A stretch of DNA of 64,000 bases from Chthoniobacter sp. (GCA_021414005.1 JAIOPH010000006.1:62001-126000), one strand, 5' to 3'. Positions 25,229 through 34,525 are shown, counted from the stretch's first letter. Numbers and translations: made by a program. The notes: a model not told the origin generated them from the sequence alone.

Positions 25229-26660
25229 TCCCCATTCCGCACTCCGCACTCCGCACTCCGCACTTCCTTACGAATGCCACGACGTGCAACCCCGCCTGCT
25301 CTCGCGCCGGGACATGCTCCGCAGCGTCTCCGCCGGCTTTGGCTGGCTCGCTTTTCAGGGCCTCTCCGCGCAGCTCGCCGCCGCGGAGAACCGCCATCCG
25401 CTCGCGCCCAAAGCCCCACATTTTCCCGCCCGGGCGAAGCGCGTCATCTTCCTCGCCATGCAGGGCGCGCCGGCGCATCAGGACACCTTTGACTACAAGC
25501 CCAAGCTCACCGCCGACCACGGCAAACCCGGCGTCGCGAAAGGCGGCGGATCGAAGCTCTTCGGCTCGCCGTTCAAGTTCGCCCAGCACGGCCAGAGCGG
25601 GTTGTGGATCTCCGAGCTATTCCCCAACGTCGCCAAACACGCCGACGAAATGTGCCTGCTCCGCGGCATGCACACCGACATCCCGAACCACCCGCAGGCC
25701 TTCGTGCAAATGCACACCGGCAGCGCGCAGTTCATCCGCCCCTCGATGGGCGCGTGGACGCTCTACGGCCTCGGGACGGAAAACGAAAACCTCCCCGGCT
25801 TCGTGACCATCGCGCCGCCGGTGCAGTTCGGCGCGCAGAACTACGGCAGCGCCTTTCTCCCCGCCATCTATCAGGGCACGCGCCTCGGCGAGCAGCGCGG
25901 CGACGGCGGCACCGCCGCAGCCATGGCCAATCTCCGCAACAGCGGCCTCTCGCCCGCCGCCCAGCGCCAGCAGCTCGATCTCGTGCAGGCCATGAACCGC
26001 GACCTCCTCGCCAACAAAGCCGGCAACCGCGAAGTCGAAGGCGTCATCGAATCCTACGAACTCGCCTTTCGCATGCAGACCGAAGTGCCCAAGGTCATGG
26101 ACCTCTCCACCGAGTCCGCCGCCACGCTGAAAATGTATGGCATCGGCGAAAGCGCGACCAACACCTTCGGGCGGCAGTGCCTCATGGCCCGGCGCTTCGC
26201 CGCCGCCGGCGTGCGCTACATCGAGGTCTGCCACGCCGGGTGGGATCAGCACAAAAATCTCACCGCCAAGCTCCGCGAAAACTGCGCCGCCACCGACCAG
26301 CCCATCGCCGCGCTGCTCACGGACTTGAAAGCGCACGGTCTGCTCGACGACACGCTGGTCATTTGGGGCGGCGAGTTTGGCCGCACGCCCGATGGCCGCA
26401 ACCCCGACGGCCGCGACCACAACGCCAAGGGCTACACCATGTGGATGGCCGGCGGCGGCGCCCGCGGCGGCCTGAGCTACGGCGCGACCGACGACTACGG
26501 CTACAAGGCCGTGGAAAACCCCGTCCACATCCACGACCTCCACGCCACCATCCTCGCCATCCTCGGCCTCGACCACGAGAAGCTCACCTTCCGCTACGCC
26601 GGCCGCGACTTCCGCCTCACCGACGTGCATGGGAAAGTGGTGAAGGCGGTCATGGCGTAG
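25218..26660 (+). CDS. DUF1501 protein
   Basis: A 480-residue sulfatase-fold protein of the DUF1501 family, partner of the PSCyt/DUF1549/DUF1553 protein upstream. The mature part begins with SRRDMLRSVSAGFGWLAFQG, a twin-arginine-like export signal. FLAMQGAPAHQDTFDYKP, WDQHKNL and GGEFGRTP are family landmarks. The first ~30 residues (NPHSALRTPHSAL) are encoded by the intergenic repeat, so the native start was probably replaced or extended when the S23-like gene came in. ATG 25218 overlaps the S23 stop; an ATG inside RRDML is too late to include the signal. Confidence 0.88.
   Translation: MNRNPHSALRTPHSALPYECHDVQPRLLSRRDMLRSVSAGFGWLAFQGLSAQLAAAENRHPLAPKAPHFPARAKRVIFLAMQGAPAHQDTFDYKPKLTADHGKPGVAKGGGSKLFGSPFKFAQHGQSGLWISELFPNVAKHADEMCLLRGMHTDIPNHPQAFVQMHTGSAQFIRPSMGAWTLYGLGTENENLPGFVTIAPPVQFGAQNYGSAFLPAIYQGTRLGEQRGDGGTAAAMANLRNSGLSPAAQRQQLDLVQAMNRDLLANKAGNREVEGVIESYELAFRMQTEVPKVMDLSTESAATLKMYGIGESATNTFGRQCLMARRFAAAGVRYIEVCHAGWDQHKNLTAKLRENCAATDQPIAALLTDLKAHGLLDDTLVIWGGEFGRTPDGRNPDGRDHNAKGYTMWMAGGGARGGLSYGATDDYGYKAVENPVHIHDLHATILAILGLDHEKLTFRYAGRDFRLTDVHGKVVKAVMA
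25227..25266. repeat. short tandem repeat at the start of the DUF1501 gene
   Basis: A run of 7-bp units (CACTCCG, three tandem copies, flanked by CATTCCG and CACTTCC). It is related to the right arm of the inverted repeat at 24758-24830 and in the same orientation. It is translated as part of the DUF1501 N-terminus. Confidence 0.8.
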
Positions 26661-26836
26661 GGGGCCGAAAACATCCGCTTTTCCGTTGACGGTTTTGCCC
26701 GAAGCCAATGCATTGGGTGTGTGCCTGTTTCGACCCATTCCCTTGCGGCTTCATGTAAAGCGGAAGCTCATCCTCCGCGGTTCGGCGCGGGATCTCTGAG
26801 AAACGTTACACTCCTCTCCCTCCCACGCGCACACCG

Positions 26837-28435
26837 ATGAGAACCAGTTGTAAGTTCAGCGATCCGCAGGATGCTTATGCCGAAGCGCTAAAGCGAATTG
26901 CGGAATGGCGGCGTGTCGGGGATTTGGAGGCTCCACTCTACCTCACCGTTTTGGGCATGGATGCTCTCCCGCCGGAAATCGGGCAGCTTACCGACTTGAG
27001 GGAACTCAACCTTTGGAATAACAACCTCACGGCACTGCCGCCGGAAATCGGACACCTCAAATCGTTGAGACGACTTGTTCTCCAAAGCAACCGCCTCGCC
27101 GCACTGCCGCCGGAAATCGGGAACCTCACGAACATCACCGAGCTTGATCTTAGCGAAAACAAGATCACGAAACTGCCGCCGGAACTTTTCCACATCCGGG
27201 CGTTAACAATACTCAACCTCAACCATAACCTGCTCACTGTGGTGCCGCCGGAGATCGGCCAGCTTGTAGCTCTCAGGGAACTGTCGCTCTACAGCAACCA
27301 GCTTGTAACGCTGCCGCAGGAAATCGGCACACTCGTTGCCCTGGAGAAACTTAGCCTCGATGGCAATCGCATGGCCACCCTACCATCTGAAATCAACCAC
27401 CTTGCTTCGCTAACTTCGCTCTCCATCAACCAGAATCAGGTCACTACTTTGCCTCCCGAGATCGGCCACCTTACTTCGCTAACTTCGCTCTCCATCAACC
27501 AGAATCAGGTCACCGCTTTGCCTCCCGAGATCGGCCACCTTACTTCGCTGACTTCGCTCTCCATCAACCAGAATCAGGTCACCGCTTTGCCTCCCGAGAT
27601 CGGCCACCTTACTTCGCTGACGTGGCTTTCCGCAGATGACAACAAGCTCACTACCCTGCCGCCGGAGATCGGCGTGCTTACGACGCTGGAACACCTATTT
27701 CTCGACCGCAACCGACTCTTCGCGCTGCCAGCGGAAATTGGACAGCTTACAGCACTGAAAGGAATACAGCTTGACGGCAATAAAATCACAGCGTTGCCAC
27801 CGGAAATCGGGAACCTCAAGGCGCTGACTCATATCAATATCGAATCCAATCAGCTCACAACACTGCCACCCGAGATCGGTCAACTTACATCACTGGAATG
27901 GCTCAACGTCAGAAAGAACAAGATCCACGCGCTCCCCAGTTCCCTCGGTGATCTGCCGAGGTGCAAGAATTTCAATGTGAAGGGAAACCCGCTGCCTGGC
28001 GAACTGCTCAAGCTGGCTACGGGTGGAGGCCGCAAACTGCTGAAGTCTCTGCGGGCGGGCGGGGCGGTGGAAGATAGGCGGCCACCTCCCGTCCGGAAGG
28101 GACCGCCCGTGGACCGAGCCAACCTGAGAAAGTTTAGCAAGAGCCGGTATTTTAAGCTCGAAAACGGCTATGAGGACGTAATGGCGGCAGCAAAGCCAGC
28201 GTTTAAGAGTCTCCTCGCCGACCTTTTGGAGTTGCCCGAAGATGCCAGCGAAGAGGAGCAGCGTGTGCTTTTCCAGAACTGCATCGACGACCTGAACGCG
28301 GTGAATGACGACGAAGATTTGGAAAACGGCATCGATACCGATGAGCGCGAGTTTTTCTGCGAACTCCTGGAGCAGATCGCCGGACTGGCTGGACTCGAGA
28401 GCATCGAGGACATCATAGCTCAGCGCGACTGGTAG
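26837..28435 (+). CDS. leucine-rich-repeat protein with C-terminal acidic domain
   Basis: A 532-residue protein without signal peptide. Residues about 35-395 are some fifteen 23-residue LRRs of the LPPEIGxLTxLxxLxLxxNxLT type (ROCO/Shoc2-like). A basic linker (about 395-440) precedes a C-terminal helical domain (about 440-532) with ENGYEDVMAAAKPAFKSLL and many acidic residues; I do not recognise it. Three adjacent LRRs are nearly identical at DNA level. No ROC, COR or kinase domain follows. A protein-interaction role is likely; the partner is unknown. Confidence 0.85.
   Translation: MRTSCKFSDPQDAYAEALKRIAEWRRVGDLEAPLYLTVLGMDALPPEIGQLTDLRELNLWNNNLTALPPEIGHLKSLRRLVLQSNRLAALPPEIGNLTNITELDLSENKITKLPPELFHIRALTILNLNHNLLTVVPPEIGQLVALRELSLYSNQLVTLPQEIGTLVALEKLSLDGNRMATLPSEINHLASLTSLSINQNQVTTLPPEIGHLTSLTSLSINQNQVTALPPEIGHLTSLTSLSINQNQVTALPPEIGHLTSLTWLSADDNKLTTLPPEIGVLTTLEHLFLDRNRLFALPAEIGQLTALKGIQLDGNKITALPPEIGNLKALTHINIESNQLTTLPPEIGQLTSLEWLNVRKNKIHALPSSLGDLPRCKNFNVKGNPLPGELLKLATGGGRKLLKSLRAGGAVEDRRPPPVRKGPPVDRANLRKFSKSRYFKLENGYEDVMAAAKPAFKSLLADLLELPEDASEEEQRVLFQNCIDDLNAVNDDEDLENGIDTDEREFFCELLEQIAGLAGLESIEDIIAQRDW
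27401..27607 (+). repeat. three tandem 69-bp repeats in the LRR gene
   Basis: Copies at 27401-27469, 27470-27538 and 27539-27607, each coding one LRR (SLTSLSINQNQVT and LPPEIGHL). Copies 2 and 3 differ by one base; copy 1 differs by a few. A partial fourth copy follows. Such identity inside an otherwise diverged LRR array indicates recent duplication. Confidence 0.9.
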
Positions 28436-28436
28436 C

Positions 28437-28545
28437 AGGGTGGCACTCTGCCGCTACCCTGCCACCCCGCGCCCTTCGTCTCCGTCTTCACGCGGAGGAG
28501 GTGGGTGTTGGGGGTGATGTAGAGGGTGCCGCCGTCGCCGACACC
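28437..28545 (-). pseudogene. 3' remnant of an SMP-30/gluconolactonase-like gene
   Basis: The minus strand here reads VGDGGTLYITPNTHLLRVK followed by TETKGAGW. This matches the last blade and C-terminus of SMP-30/gluconolactonase proteins, which end in GxTLYITxxxxLYRVxxKxxG. The similarity stops at about 28545, where GC-rich repeats start; no upstream part of the gene is seen. It lies in the 162-bp gap between the LRR gene and apbE. A fragment this short is only suggestive. Confidence 0.5.
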
Positions 28546-28597
28546 GCCGCCTGCGGCGGTTGACACACCCGGCGCGTTTTTTCCACTCTCACCCGCC

Positions 28598-30154
28598 ATG
28601 TCTCCCAGCACCGCCGCAACCACCGGACTTTGCCCGCGCACGCTTGCGGCGCTCCTCGCTTTCCTCATCGCACTGACGCTGCCGGCCGGCCGTGCCGCGG
28701 AGCCGGAGCTTTTCCGCTTTCACCACGAGGGCGTGCTCGGGACTTCACTCGATCTGCAAGTGCGCGCGGCCGATGCGGCGCAGGCGGGGCTGGTGGAGGC
28801 CGCGGTGCTCGGGGAGATCGAGCGGCTGCGGAAGATTCTGAGCACGTACGATCCGGCGAGCGAGGCCAGCCGTTTCCAGGCGAGTTCGGGGCCGGTGCGA
28901 TGCTCGCCGGAACTGCTCGACGTGCTCGGCTTTTACGATTTCTGGAATGGCAAATCCGCCGGTGCCTGCAACGGCCATCTCGGCGAACTCATCGCGGCGT
29001 GGAAGGCGGCGGAGAAATCGGGCGCGGCACCAAACGCGGCGGCTTTGCAAGGCATCGTGCAGCGGCTCGCGCTGCCGGGGTGGAAGGTGGAACGCGCGGC
29101 GGGCACGGCCACGCGGATGCCGGGCGGAGCGCTCACGCTGGATTCGATCGGCAAAGGCTACATTCTGAGCAAGGCCGCGGTGGCTGTGCGGGTGAAGGTG
29201 CCGGCGGTGCCGGGCTTTCTGCTGAACATCGGCGGGGACATCTTTGCCAACGGGCAGCCGGTGGCGGGCACGCCTTGGTCGGTGGGTGTGGCCGATCCGA
29301 AACGCAGTGCGGACAACGCCCCGCCGCTCACGCAGCTTCGGCTCAGCGACCGCGCGGTTTCCACGAGCGCGGCCTACGAGCGCGGGTTCACCGTGGGAGG
29401 ACGCCGCCTTTCGCACATCCTCGATCCGCGCACCGGCCAGCCCGCGGAGGGCGTGGCCAGCGCCACGGTCATCGCGCCGAGCAACGCCACCGCCAACGCG
29501 CTGGCCACGGTGCTGTGCGTGCTCAAGCCGGAGGAGGGGCTGGCGCTCGCACGGCAGACGCCAGACGTGGAGTGCCTCATCGTGGCCGCCGATGGCCGCC
29601 AGCTCCGCAGCCCGCGGTTTGCCACGTTCGAGGTCGCGCCCGGCGCGGTGGCCACCGCCCCTGCGGGAACCCCGGCTGCGCCGGTGGCGAAGAACACCTT
29701 ATGGCCCGCGGGATTTGAGGTGGCGCTGGCGCTCACGCTGAAAGTGCCGGAGGGCGGACGCAAAGTGAAGCGCCCCTACGTGGCCGTGTGGGTGGAGGAC
29801 GCCGCCGGCAAACGCGTGCGCACGGTGACGGTGTGGGGCAACAAGCGGAAGTACCTCCCGGACCTGCCCGCGTGGTGGAAGCTCGCGCAGGAGGATCAGC
29901 AGTGGGCGCAGTCCGTCACGCGCGCCACGCGTTCCGCCGGGCAGCATCGCGTGGTTTGGGACGGGCTGGACGACCAGGGAAAATCGCTCGCGCCGGGAAC
30001 CTACACGGTTTTCCTCGAGGCGAACCGCGAGCACGGCTCCCACGCGATCCAGAGCGGGACGATCGTCTGCGGGGCGGCCCCGGCAAAGGGAACGATCCCG
30101 GCGGGTTCGGAGTTCGACGCGGCGGAGATCAGCTACGGCCCCGCCACACCCTGA
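28598..30154 (+). CDS. apbE: FAD:protein FMN transferase (ApbE) fused to a DUF2271 domain
   Basis: A 518-residue exported protein. After a signal peptide (to about 38) the ApbE domain spans about 45-345: GTSLDLQVRA, ALTLDSIGKGYILSKA, LLNIGGDIFANG and SHILDPRTGQPAEG are all ApbE landmarks. ApbE attaches FMN covalently to Thr of electron-transfer proteins in the periplasm. The C-terminal ~150 residues are a DUF2271-type beta domain (RPYVAVWVEDAAGKRVRTVTVW, then HRVVWDGLDDQGK). The next gene, a PepSY membrane protein, starts 3 bp after this stop. DUF2271, PepSY and ApbE occur together in flavin-based ferric or heme-linked electron transport. Confidence 0.9.
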   Translation: MSPSTAATTGLCPRTLAALLAFLIALTLPAGRAAEPELFRFHHEGVLGTSLDLQVRAADAAQAGLVEAAVLGEIERLRKILSTYDPASEASRFQASSGPVRCSPELLDVLGFYDFWNGKSAGACNGHLGELIAAWKAAEKSGAAPNAAALQGIVQRLALPGWKVERAAGTATRMPGGALTLDSIGKGYILSKAAVAVRVKVPAVPGFLLNIGGDIFANGQPVAGTPWSVGVADPKRSADNAPPLTQLRLSDRAVSTSAAYERGFTVGGRRLSHILDPRTGQPAEGVASATVIAPSNATANALATVLCVLKPEEGLALARQTPDVECLIVAADGRQLRSPRFATFEVAPGAVATAPAGTPAAPVAKNTLWPAGFEVALALTLKVPEGGRKVKRPYVAVWVEDAAGKRVRTVTVWGNKRKYLPDLPAWWKLAQEDQQWAQSVTRATRSAGQHRVVWDGLDDQGKSLAPGTYTVFLEANREHGSHAIQSGTIVCGAAPAKGTIPAGSEFDAAEISYGPATP

Positions 30155-30156
30155 CG

Positions 30157-30739
30157 ATGGACGCGCATCACCGGCGTCTTCTTTTCAAAAAGTGGACGCG
30201 CACCCTTCACATCTACATCTCGATGCTCGGGCTGCTGACGCTGATCTTTTTCTCGGCCACGGGGATCATGCTCAATCACGAGGAGTGGTTCGGCTTTGCC
30301 GCGCCGCGCATCGTGAAAAAGGAGGGCGGAGGCGACCGCGCGCGAACCGGACAAGCTGGCCATTGTGGAGAAGCTCCGCCGCGACTTTGGGGCGACGGGC
30401 GCGATGGATTCCTTTGAGATCGACGATGACCGGTTGACCGTCGCTTTCCGCTCGCCGGCCCGCCGCGTCGAGGCCGTGCTCACGCGCGCCGATGGCCACG
30501 CCGAGATCACGCTCGAATCGCACGGGCTCGCCGGCCGCCTCGCGGAACTGCACCGCGGCACCGATGCCGGCGCGGGCTGGCGGCTGATCATCGACATCTC
30601 CGCCTTTCTTCTCCTCATTACCGCGCTGACCGGCGTGGCGCTGTGGTGCTTGGTGCCGAAGTGGCGTCCGCTGGGCTTGGCCGCGGTCGCGGTGTCCGTG
30701 CTCGTCTGCGCCGGCGTGTATTTCGTGCTGGTGCCGTAG
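30157..30739 (+). pseudogene. PepSY-associated transmembrane protein, frameshifted
   Basis: The frame from 30157 encodes a PepSY-TM start: KKWTRTLHIYISMLGLLTLIFFSATGIMLNH, a typical first helix. Within 30322-30333 (a G-rich run) it must shift by one base to continue as AREPDKLAIVEKLRRDFG. It then runs through a periplasmic PepSY-like region to two C-terminal helices (IIDISAFLLLITALTGVALW and LAAVAVSVLVCAGVYFVL). One extra G explains the break. Read through, the protein would be about 193 residues. It follows apbE by 3 bp and likely belongs to the same flavoprotein electron-transfer operon. Mutation and sequencing error are equally possible. Confidence 0.75.
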
Positions 30740-30772
30740 CGACGGACGGAGTCCCGACACCTGCCTCAGCAG

Positions 30773-31990
30773 CTACCCGCGCCGGAGCGTGATGTGGATA
30801 ATTTCGGCGGGCGCGCGAGTGCGCAGTGGGAACCAGTTGCCGGTACCGTTCGAGACGATGAGAGCACGCTGCCCGAGCCGGTAGAGGCCGGACCAGTAGT
30901 GGTAAAGCATCGGACCGAAACCGAGATTCTGCGTGACCATAAGCTGGCCGCCGTGCGTGTGACCGGCGAGGGTCAGCGGGATGTTTTCCGCGAAGTCGAA
31001 GGCATGCGGGTGATGCGCGAGCAGGATCGGGAAAGCGCCGGGTTGGAGTTGCGTGAGGAGATCGCGCATGGAGCCCGCGATGGCTTCGTCTCCGGGGCTC
31101 GCGGGATCGTGCGCGTGATGCCCCGCCGCTCCCCAGCGAAGGCCGAGGATCTGCACGGCGCGGCCACGGATGGTGAGGTTCGCGGTCTCATTGACGAGCA
31201 GGTTCAGCCCCGCGGCTTTCGTGCGCCGCCGGAAAGCGTCCGCATCGGCAAAGAGGTCGTGGTTTCCCTCGCAGAGAAAGACGCCATGCGCGCCGCGCAA
31301 CCGGCGGAGCGCGGCGAGGCCGGCGTCGAGATCGCTGAGAGCGAAGTTGATGAGGTCGCCGGTGAAAAGGACGAGGTCGGCGCGGAGGTCATTGGTCGCC
31401 GCGACGATGCGGTCGAGCACGTCATTGCGGGTGAAGGGGCCGACGTGAAAATCGGTGACGTGCGCGATGGTCAGGCCGTCGAGTTCGGCGGGCAGAGCGG
31501 AGAGTTCGACGGTGAGTCGCCGGATGCGGAAGCGCGCGATTTGCCACAGCGCAATGGCCGCCGTGCCGACTGTCGTGAGCGCGGGCAGCGCGGTGCCGAG
31601 CAGCCGCGCGAAGTCACGCCGCGTGAGCGGATGGGGAGCGTTAACCGCGGGCACCGCATCCCTTTTCAGCAAAAGCCGGCGAACCCCGCTCACGATGCCG
31701 CGGGCGAGTGCGTACGGCAGCCAAAGCAACAGCATCGGAAACAGCAGCAGGCAGTGCCAGAGGTAGATGCTGGTGAGCCAAGGCCCGGCGAGCACGCGGT
31801 CGAGACCGAGATCAAAGAGCCGGTCGAGCAGGACTAGCCCGAGCCCGACCAACTGCCCCGCCATGAAGACGCCCAGCGCCACCCGCCACGGCAGACTGCC
31901 GCGCAACCGCCGGAGCACCCGATCGGCGCGCCACCACCACAGGAAATTTCCAAGGAAAAGGACAATGAGAATGCCGCCGATGATACCCAT
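30773..31990 (-). CDS. membrane-bound metallophosphoesterase (YkuE-like)
   Basis: A 405-residue protein. The N-terminal ~150 residues hold three to four hydrophobic helices, then a RRDFARLLGTALPAL segment. The calcineurin-like domain (about 165-400) has the dimetal motifs HVTDFHVG, GDLINF, GNHD and GHTHGG. YkuE-type enzymes hydrolyse phosphoesters outside the cytoplasm; UDP-2,3-diacylglucosamine hydrolysis has been proposed for relatives. All metal ligands appear intact. The substrate is unknown. It is convergent with the PepSY gene. Confidence 0.88.
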   Translation of the reverse strand: MGIIGGILIVLFLGNFLWWWRADRVLRRLRGSLPWRVALGVFMAGQLVGLGLVLLDRLFDLGLDRVLAGPWLTSIYLWHCLLLFPMLLLWLPYALARGIVSGVRRLLLKRDAVPAVNAPHPLTRRDFARLLGTALPALTTVGTAAIALWQIARFRIRRLTVELSALPAELDGLTIAHVTDFHVGPFTRNDVLDRIVAATNDLRADLVLFTGDLINFALSDLDAGLAALRRLRGAHGVFLCEGNHDLFADADAFRRRTKAAGLNLLVNETANLTIRGRAVQILGLRWGAAGHHAHDPASPGDEAIAGSMRDLLTQLQPGAFPILLAHHPHAFDFAENIPLTLAGHTHGGQLMVTQNLGFGPMLYHYWSGLYRLGQRALIVSNGTGNWFPLRTRAPAEIIHITLRRG

Positions 31991-32107
31991 ATGAGTGCCA
32001 CCACTTTCCCCGCCCGCACGCTAAGGACAATCGCGAATCGGCGCTCCCCGCCGATGTATCAACCACCAAGCTGACTCATAAACGCCAGACCCGCGATGCC
32101 CACTGGC

Positions 32108-34405
32108 TCACCGCGGGCGGAGCGTGATGGTCGCGCGGCCACTGAGTTCACCGGCGGGGGCGTGGCCCTGGTCGGTGTAGGTGGCTTCGAGGACGAAGAC
32201 ACCGGGCTTTGGTTTGCCGGGATTGGGCGTAGCCGCTTCGCCGGTGAGTCCGTGCAGGAGAATGGGGCCGCCTTTGCCGGCCTCCAGGCTGAGCAACCAG
32301 CGCAGCATGATGGCGACTTCGTCGTCGGTGAGCTGCGGATGCGGCAGCATGGGAATCGGTCCCCAGACGCCGCTCCCGCCTTCGCGCACCTTTTTCGTGA
32401 GCAGTTCCATCGCACCCGACTGCCCGCGGTATTTGTTCGCGATCTCCACGAGCGACGGCCCGACGACCTTTTGCTCGGCGGCGTGACAGTTGAAACAATC
32501 GCTCTGTTTCATCCGCGTGATGCCGGGGTCGAGCGGATCTTCCTTCCCGTCGTCGCGCCGGAATGCGCCGCTCACAACCACGCGCGCGCCCATCACCTCC
32601 GCCTTGGCGGCCGATTCGCCGTCCTCGGGATCGCTGACGGCGATGCGGAATTTCACCGGCTGGCCGGGCGCGTACGTGTCGCCTTCCTTCGGCTCGATGA
32701 ACGTCACCTTTGGCGGGCGATTCCCCACTATGACCCGCGCGCTCGCCGTGCTGCTCGTGCCTTGCGCGTCGGTCACGCGCACCTCGGCGACGTAGTTGCC
32801 GGGCTCCTTGATCGTCACGGGAATTTGCGCCGTGTTGCCCAGCGTTTTGCCGCCGGGTTGCAGCGTCCATTGGTAGGTCAGCGCCCCGCCTTCCGGGTCG
32901 CGCGACGTTTCCGCAGACAAGGTCGGCGCGTCCGCCGCCGGATCACCCACCACGACGAAGTCCGGCTGCACCCGCGCGACGGGCGCGAGGTTGCCGGTGA
33001 CGTACGAAATCTTGAGCAGTTGCGAGTCGGCGTTCGCTCCCCAAGTGTCGCCGTAATCGAGCAAATAGAGCTGGCCGTCCTGCCCGAACACGGCATGCAC
33101 CGGGCGCTTCACATTCGTCGCGCCGCTGGCCACGGGCTTGCCCCGGCTGACTTGCACCGCACCGGTGAAGGGCTCCAGCCCGGCGAGATTCGAGTCGGCA
33201 TCGAGCCGCGCCCATTTCATGAAAGGCCGCTCCCAATCCCAAAAAAGCAGGCAGTTGTCGAAGTGCTGCGGGAATCCGCCGGATTTGGCAAACTCGGGCC
33301 GCCAATGAAAGACGGGACCGGCACACGCGGTGCGCCCGCCTTCGCCAAACTCGGGCCATTTTTTCGGAGCCCGATACGGCCAGTAGAGAAAGGCGGGCAT
33401 CGCCGGCGGCAGCTCGCGGATGCCGGTGTTGTTCACGCTCTCATTGATCGGATGCAGCGGGTCAAAGGGCTGGCCGAGCTGTTTCGTCACGTAGTCGTAG
33501 TCGGTGTAGGCGAAGTTATCGCCGACGAAATACGGCCAGCCGAAATTGCCCGCCTTCTTCGCCTGATTGATCTCGTCGTAGCCGCGCGGCCCGCGCGGAC
33601 CATCGTCATTGGCATCCGGACCGACCTCGCCCCAATAGACGTAGCCCGTCTTCGCATCCACCGACATGCGCCACGGATTGCGGCAGCCCATCACGTAGAT
33701 TTCGGGGCGTGTCTTCGGGGTGCCGGGCGGAAAGAGATTGCCCGCCGGGATTTCGTAAGTGCCATCCGGCTTCGGGCGAATCCGGCAGATTTTCCCCGCG
33801 AGGCTCATGGTGTTCGCGGAGGATTTCTGCGCATCCCACGGCGCGCGGTCGGGACGCTCGTCGAGCGGCCCGTAGCCATTCGATTCCGCATGCGGGTGCG
33901 TGTTGTCGCCCGCCGACCACAGCAGACAACCGTCGGGAGCAAAGGCCAGCGTGCTCCCGTGATGGCAGCACTGCTTGCGCTGCTCGTCGTATTGGAGCAG
34001 CCGCTTTTCCGAGGCCAGATCGAGCGTGTCGCCCTCCATGGTGAAGCGCGAGAGATACTGCCCGTCGAAGCCGGGCGGCGAGTAGAGGCAGTAAATCCAA
34101 TGGTTCTCGGCAAACTTCGGATCGAGCGCGAACGCGAGGAAGCCGTTCTCCTGATCCCTGAAAACCTTCAGCTCTCCAGCCAGGACCAAGGACTTCGTCT
34201 TCGGCTGATAGATCTTCAGCTTGCCGCCGTATTCATTGAAGAAAATGCGCCCATCCGGCGCGACCGCCACGGCCATCGGCTGCGCGAGCCCCTCAGCGAG
34301 CCGCTCGACGTGAAAACGATAATCCGGCGGCGCGTCGGCCGCGGGCGCGGAGAAAGTGGTGGCGGCAAGCGTGGCGGAAATGGTGGCGGCGAGGATGGTT
34401 TTCAT
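32108..34405 (-). CDS. PQQ-type sugar dehydrogenase-like protein with PKD-like and cytochrome c domains
   Basis: A 765-residue secreted protein. A signal peptide (MKTILAATISATLAATTFSAPA) precedes a beta-propeller like that of soluble PQQ glucose/sorbosone dehydrogenases (about 30-480; LAQPMAVAVAPDGRIFFNE, GCRNPWRMSVD). A PKD-like beta domain (about 500-580; SRDPEGGALTYQW) follows, then a further Ig-like segment, and a cytochrome c domain with CFNCH near residue 655 and the distal Met region GPIPMLPH. Similar fusions occur in PVC and Bacteroidota and are thought to oxidise sugars and pass electrons to the attached heme. The start at 34405 gives the signal peptide. Confidence 0.9.
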   Translation of the reverse strand: MKTILAATISATLAATTFSAPAADAPPDYRFHVERLAEGLAQPMAVAVAPDGRIFFNEYGGKLKIYQPKTKSLVLAGELKVFRDQENGFLAFALDPKFAENHWIYCLYSPPGFDGQYLSRFTMEGDTLDLASEKRLLQYDEQRKQCCHHGSTLAFAPDGCLLWSAGDNTHPHAESNGYGPLDERPDRAPWDAQKSSANTMSLAGKICRIRPKPDGTYEIPAGNLFPPGTPKTRPEIYVMGCRNPWRMSVDAKTGYVYWGEVGPDANDDGPRGPRGYDEINQAKKAGNFGWPYFVGDNFAYTDYDYVTKQLGQPFDPLHPINESVNNTGIRELPPAMPAFLYWPYRAPKKWPEFGEGGRTACAGPVFHWRPEFAKSGGFPQHFDNCLLFWDWERPFMKWARLDADSNLAGLEPFTGAVQVSRGKPVASGATNVKRPVHAVFGQDGQLYLLDYGDTWGANADSQLLKISYVTGNLAPVARVQPDFVVVGDPAADAPTLSAETSRDPEGGALTYQWTLQPGGKTLGNTAQIPVTIKEPGNYVAEVRVTDAQGTSSTASARVIVGNRPPKVTFIEPKEGDTYAPGQPVKFRIAVSDPEDGESAAKAEVMGARVVVSGAFRRDDGKEDPLDPGITRMKQSDCFNCHAAEQKVVGPSLVEIANKYRGQSGAMELLTKKVREGGSGVWGPIPMLPHPQLTDDEVAIMLRWLLSLEAGKGGPILLHGLTGEAATPNPGKPKPGVFVLEATYTDQGHAPAGELSGRATITLRPR

Positions 34406-34525
34406 GTGGAAAAGAAAGCGCGGGACTTTGACGACTTTCGCCGACGGCACAACTGCGGATCGCAACCAGCGCCCTTCTCCCGAACACGCTTCCCCGTGCC
34501 GATGAAATCTGCCTCACTACGCGCC

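Noticed and set aside
27401..27607. CRISPR-like array
   Set aside because: Repeats are contiguous 69-bp coding units of an LRR gene without spacers; no cas genes in the window.
32096..34500. Plus-strand open frame continuous with the EI24 gene, giving 1056 codons
   Set aside because: Everything before about 34502 is antisense to the PQQ-propeller gene; the real gene begins at 34502 or 34526.
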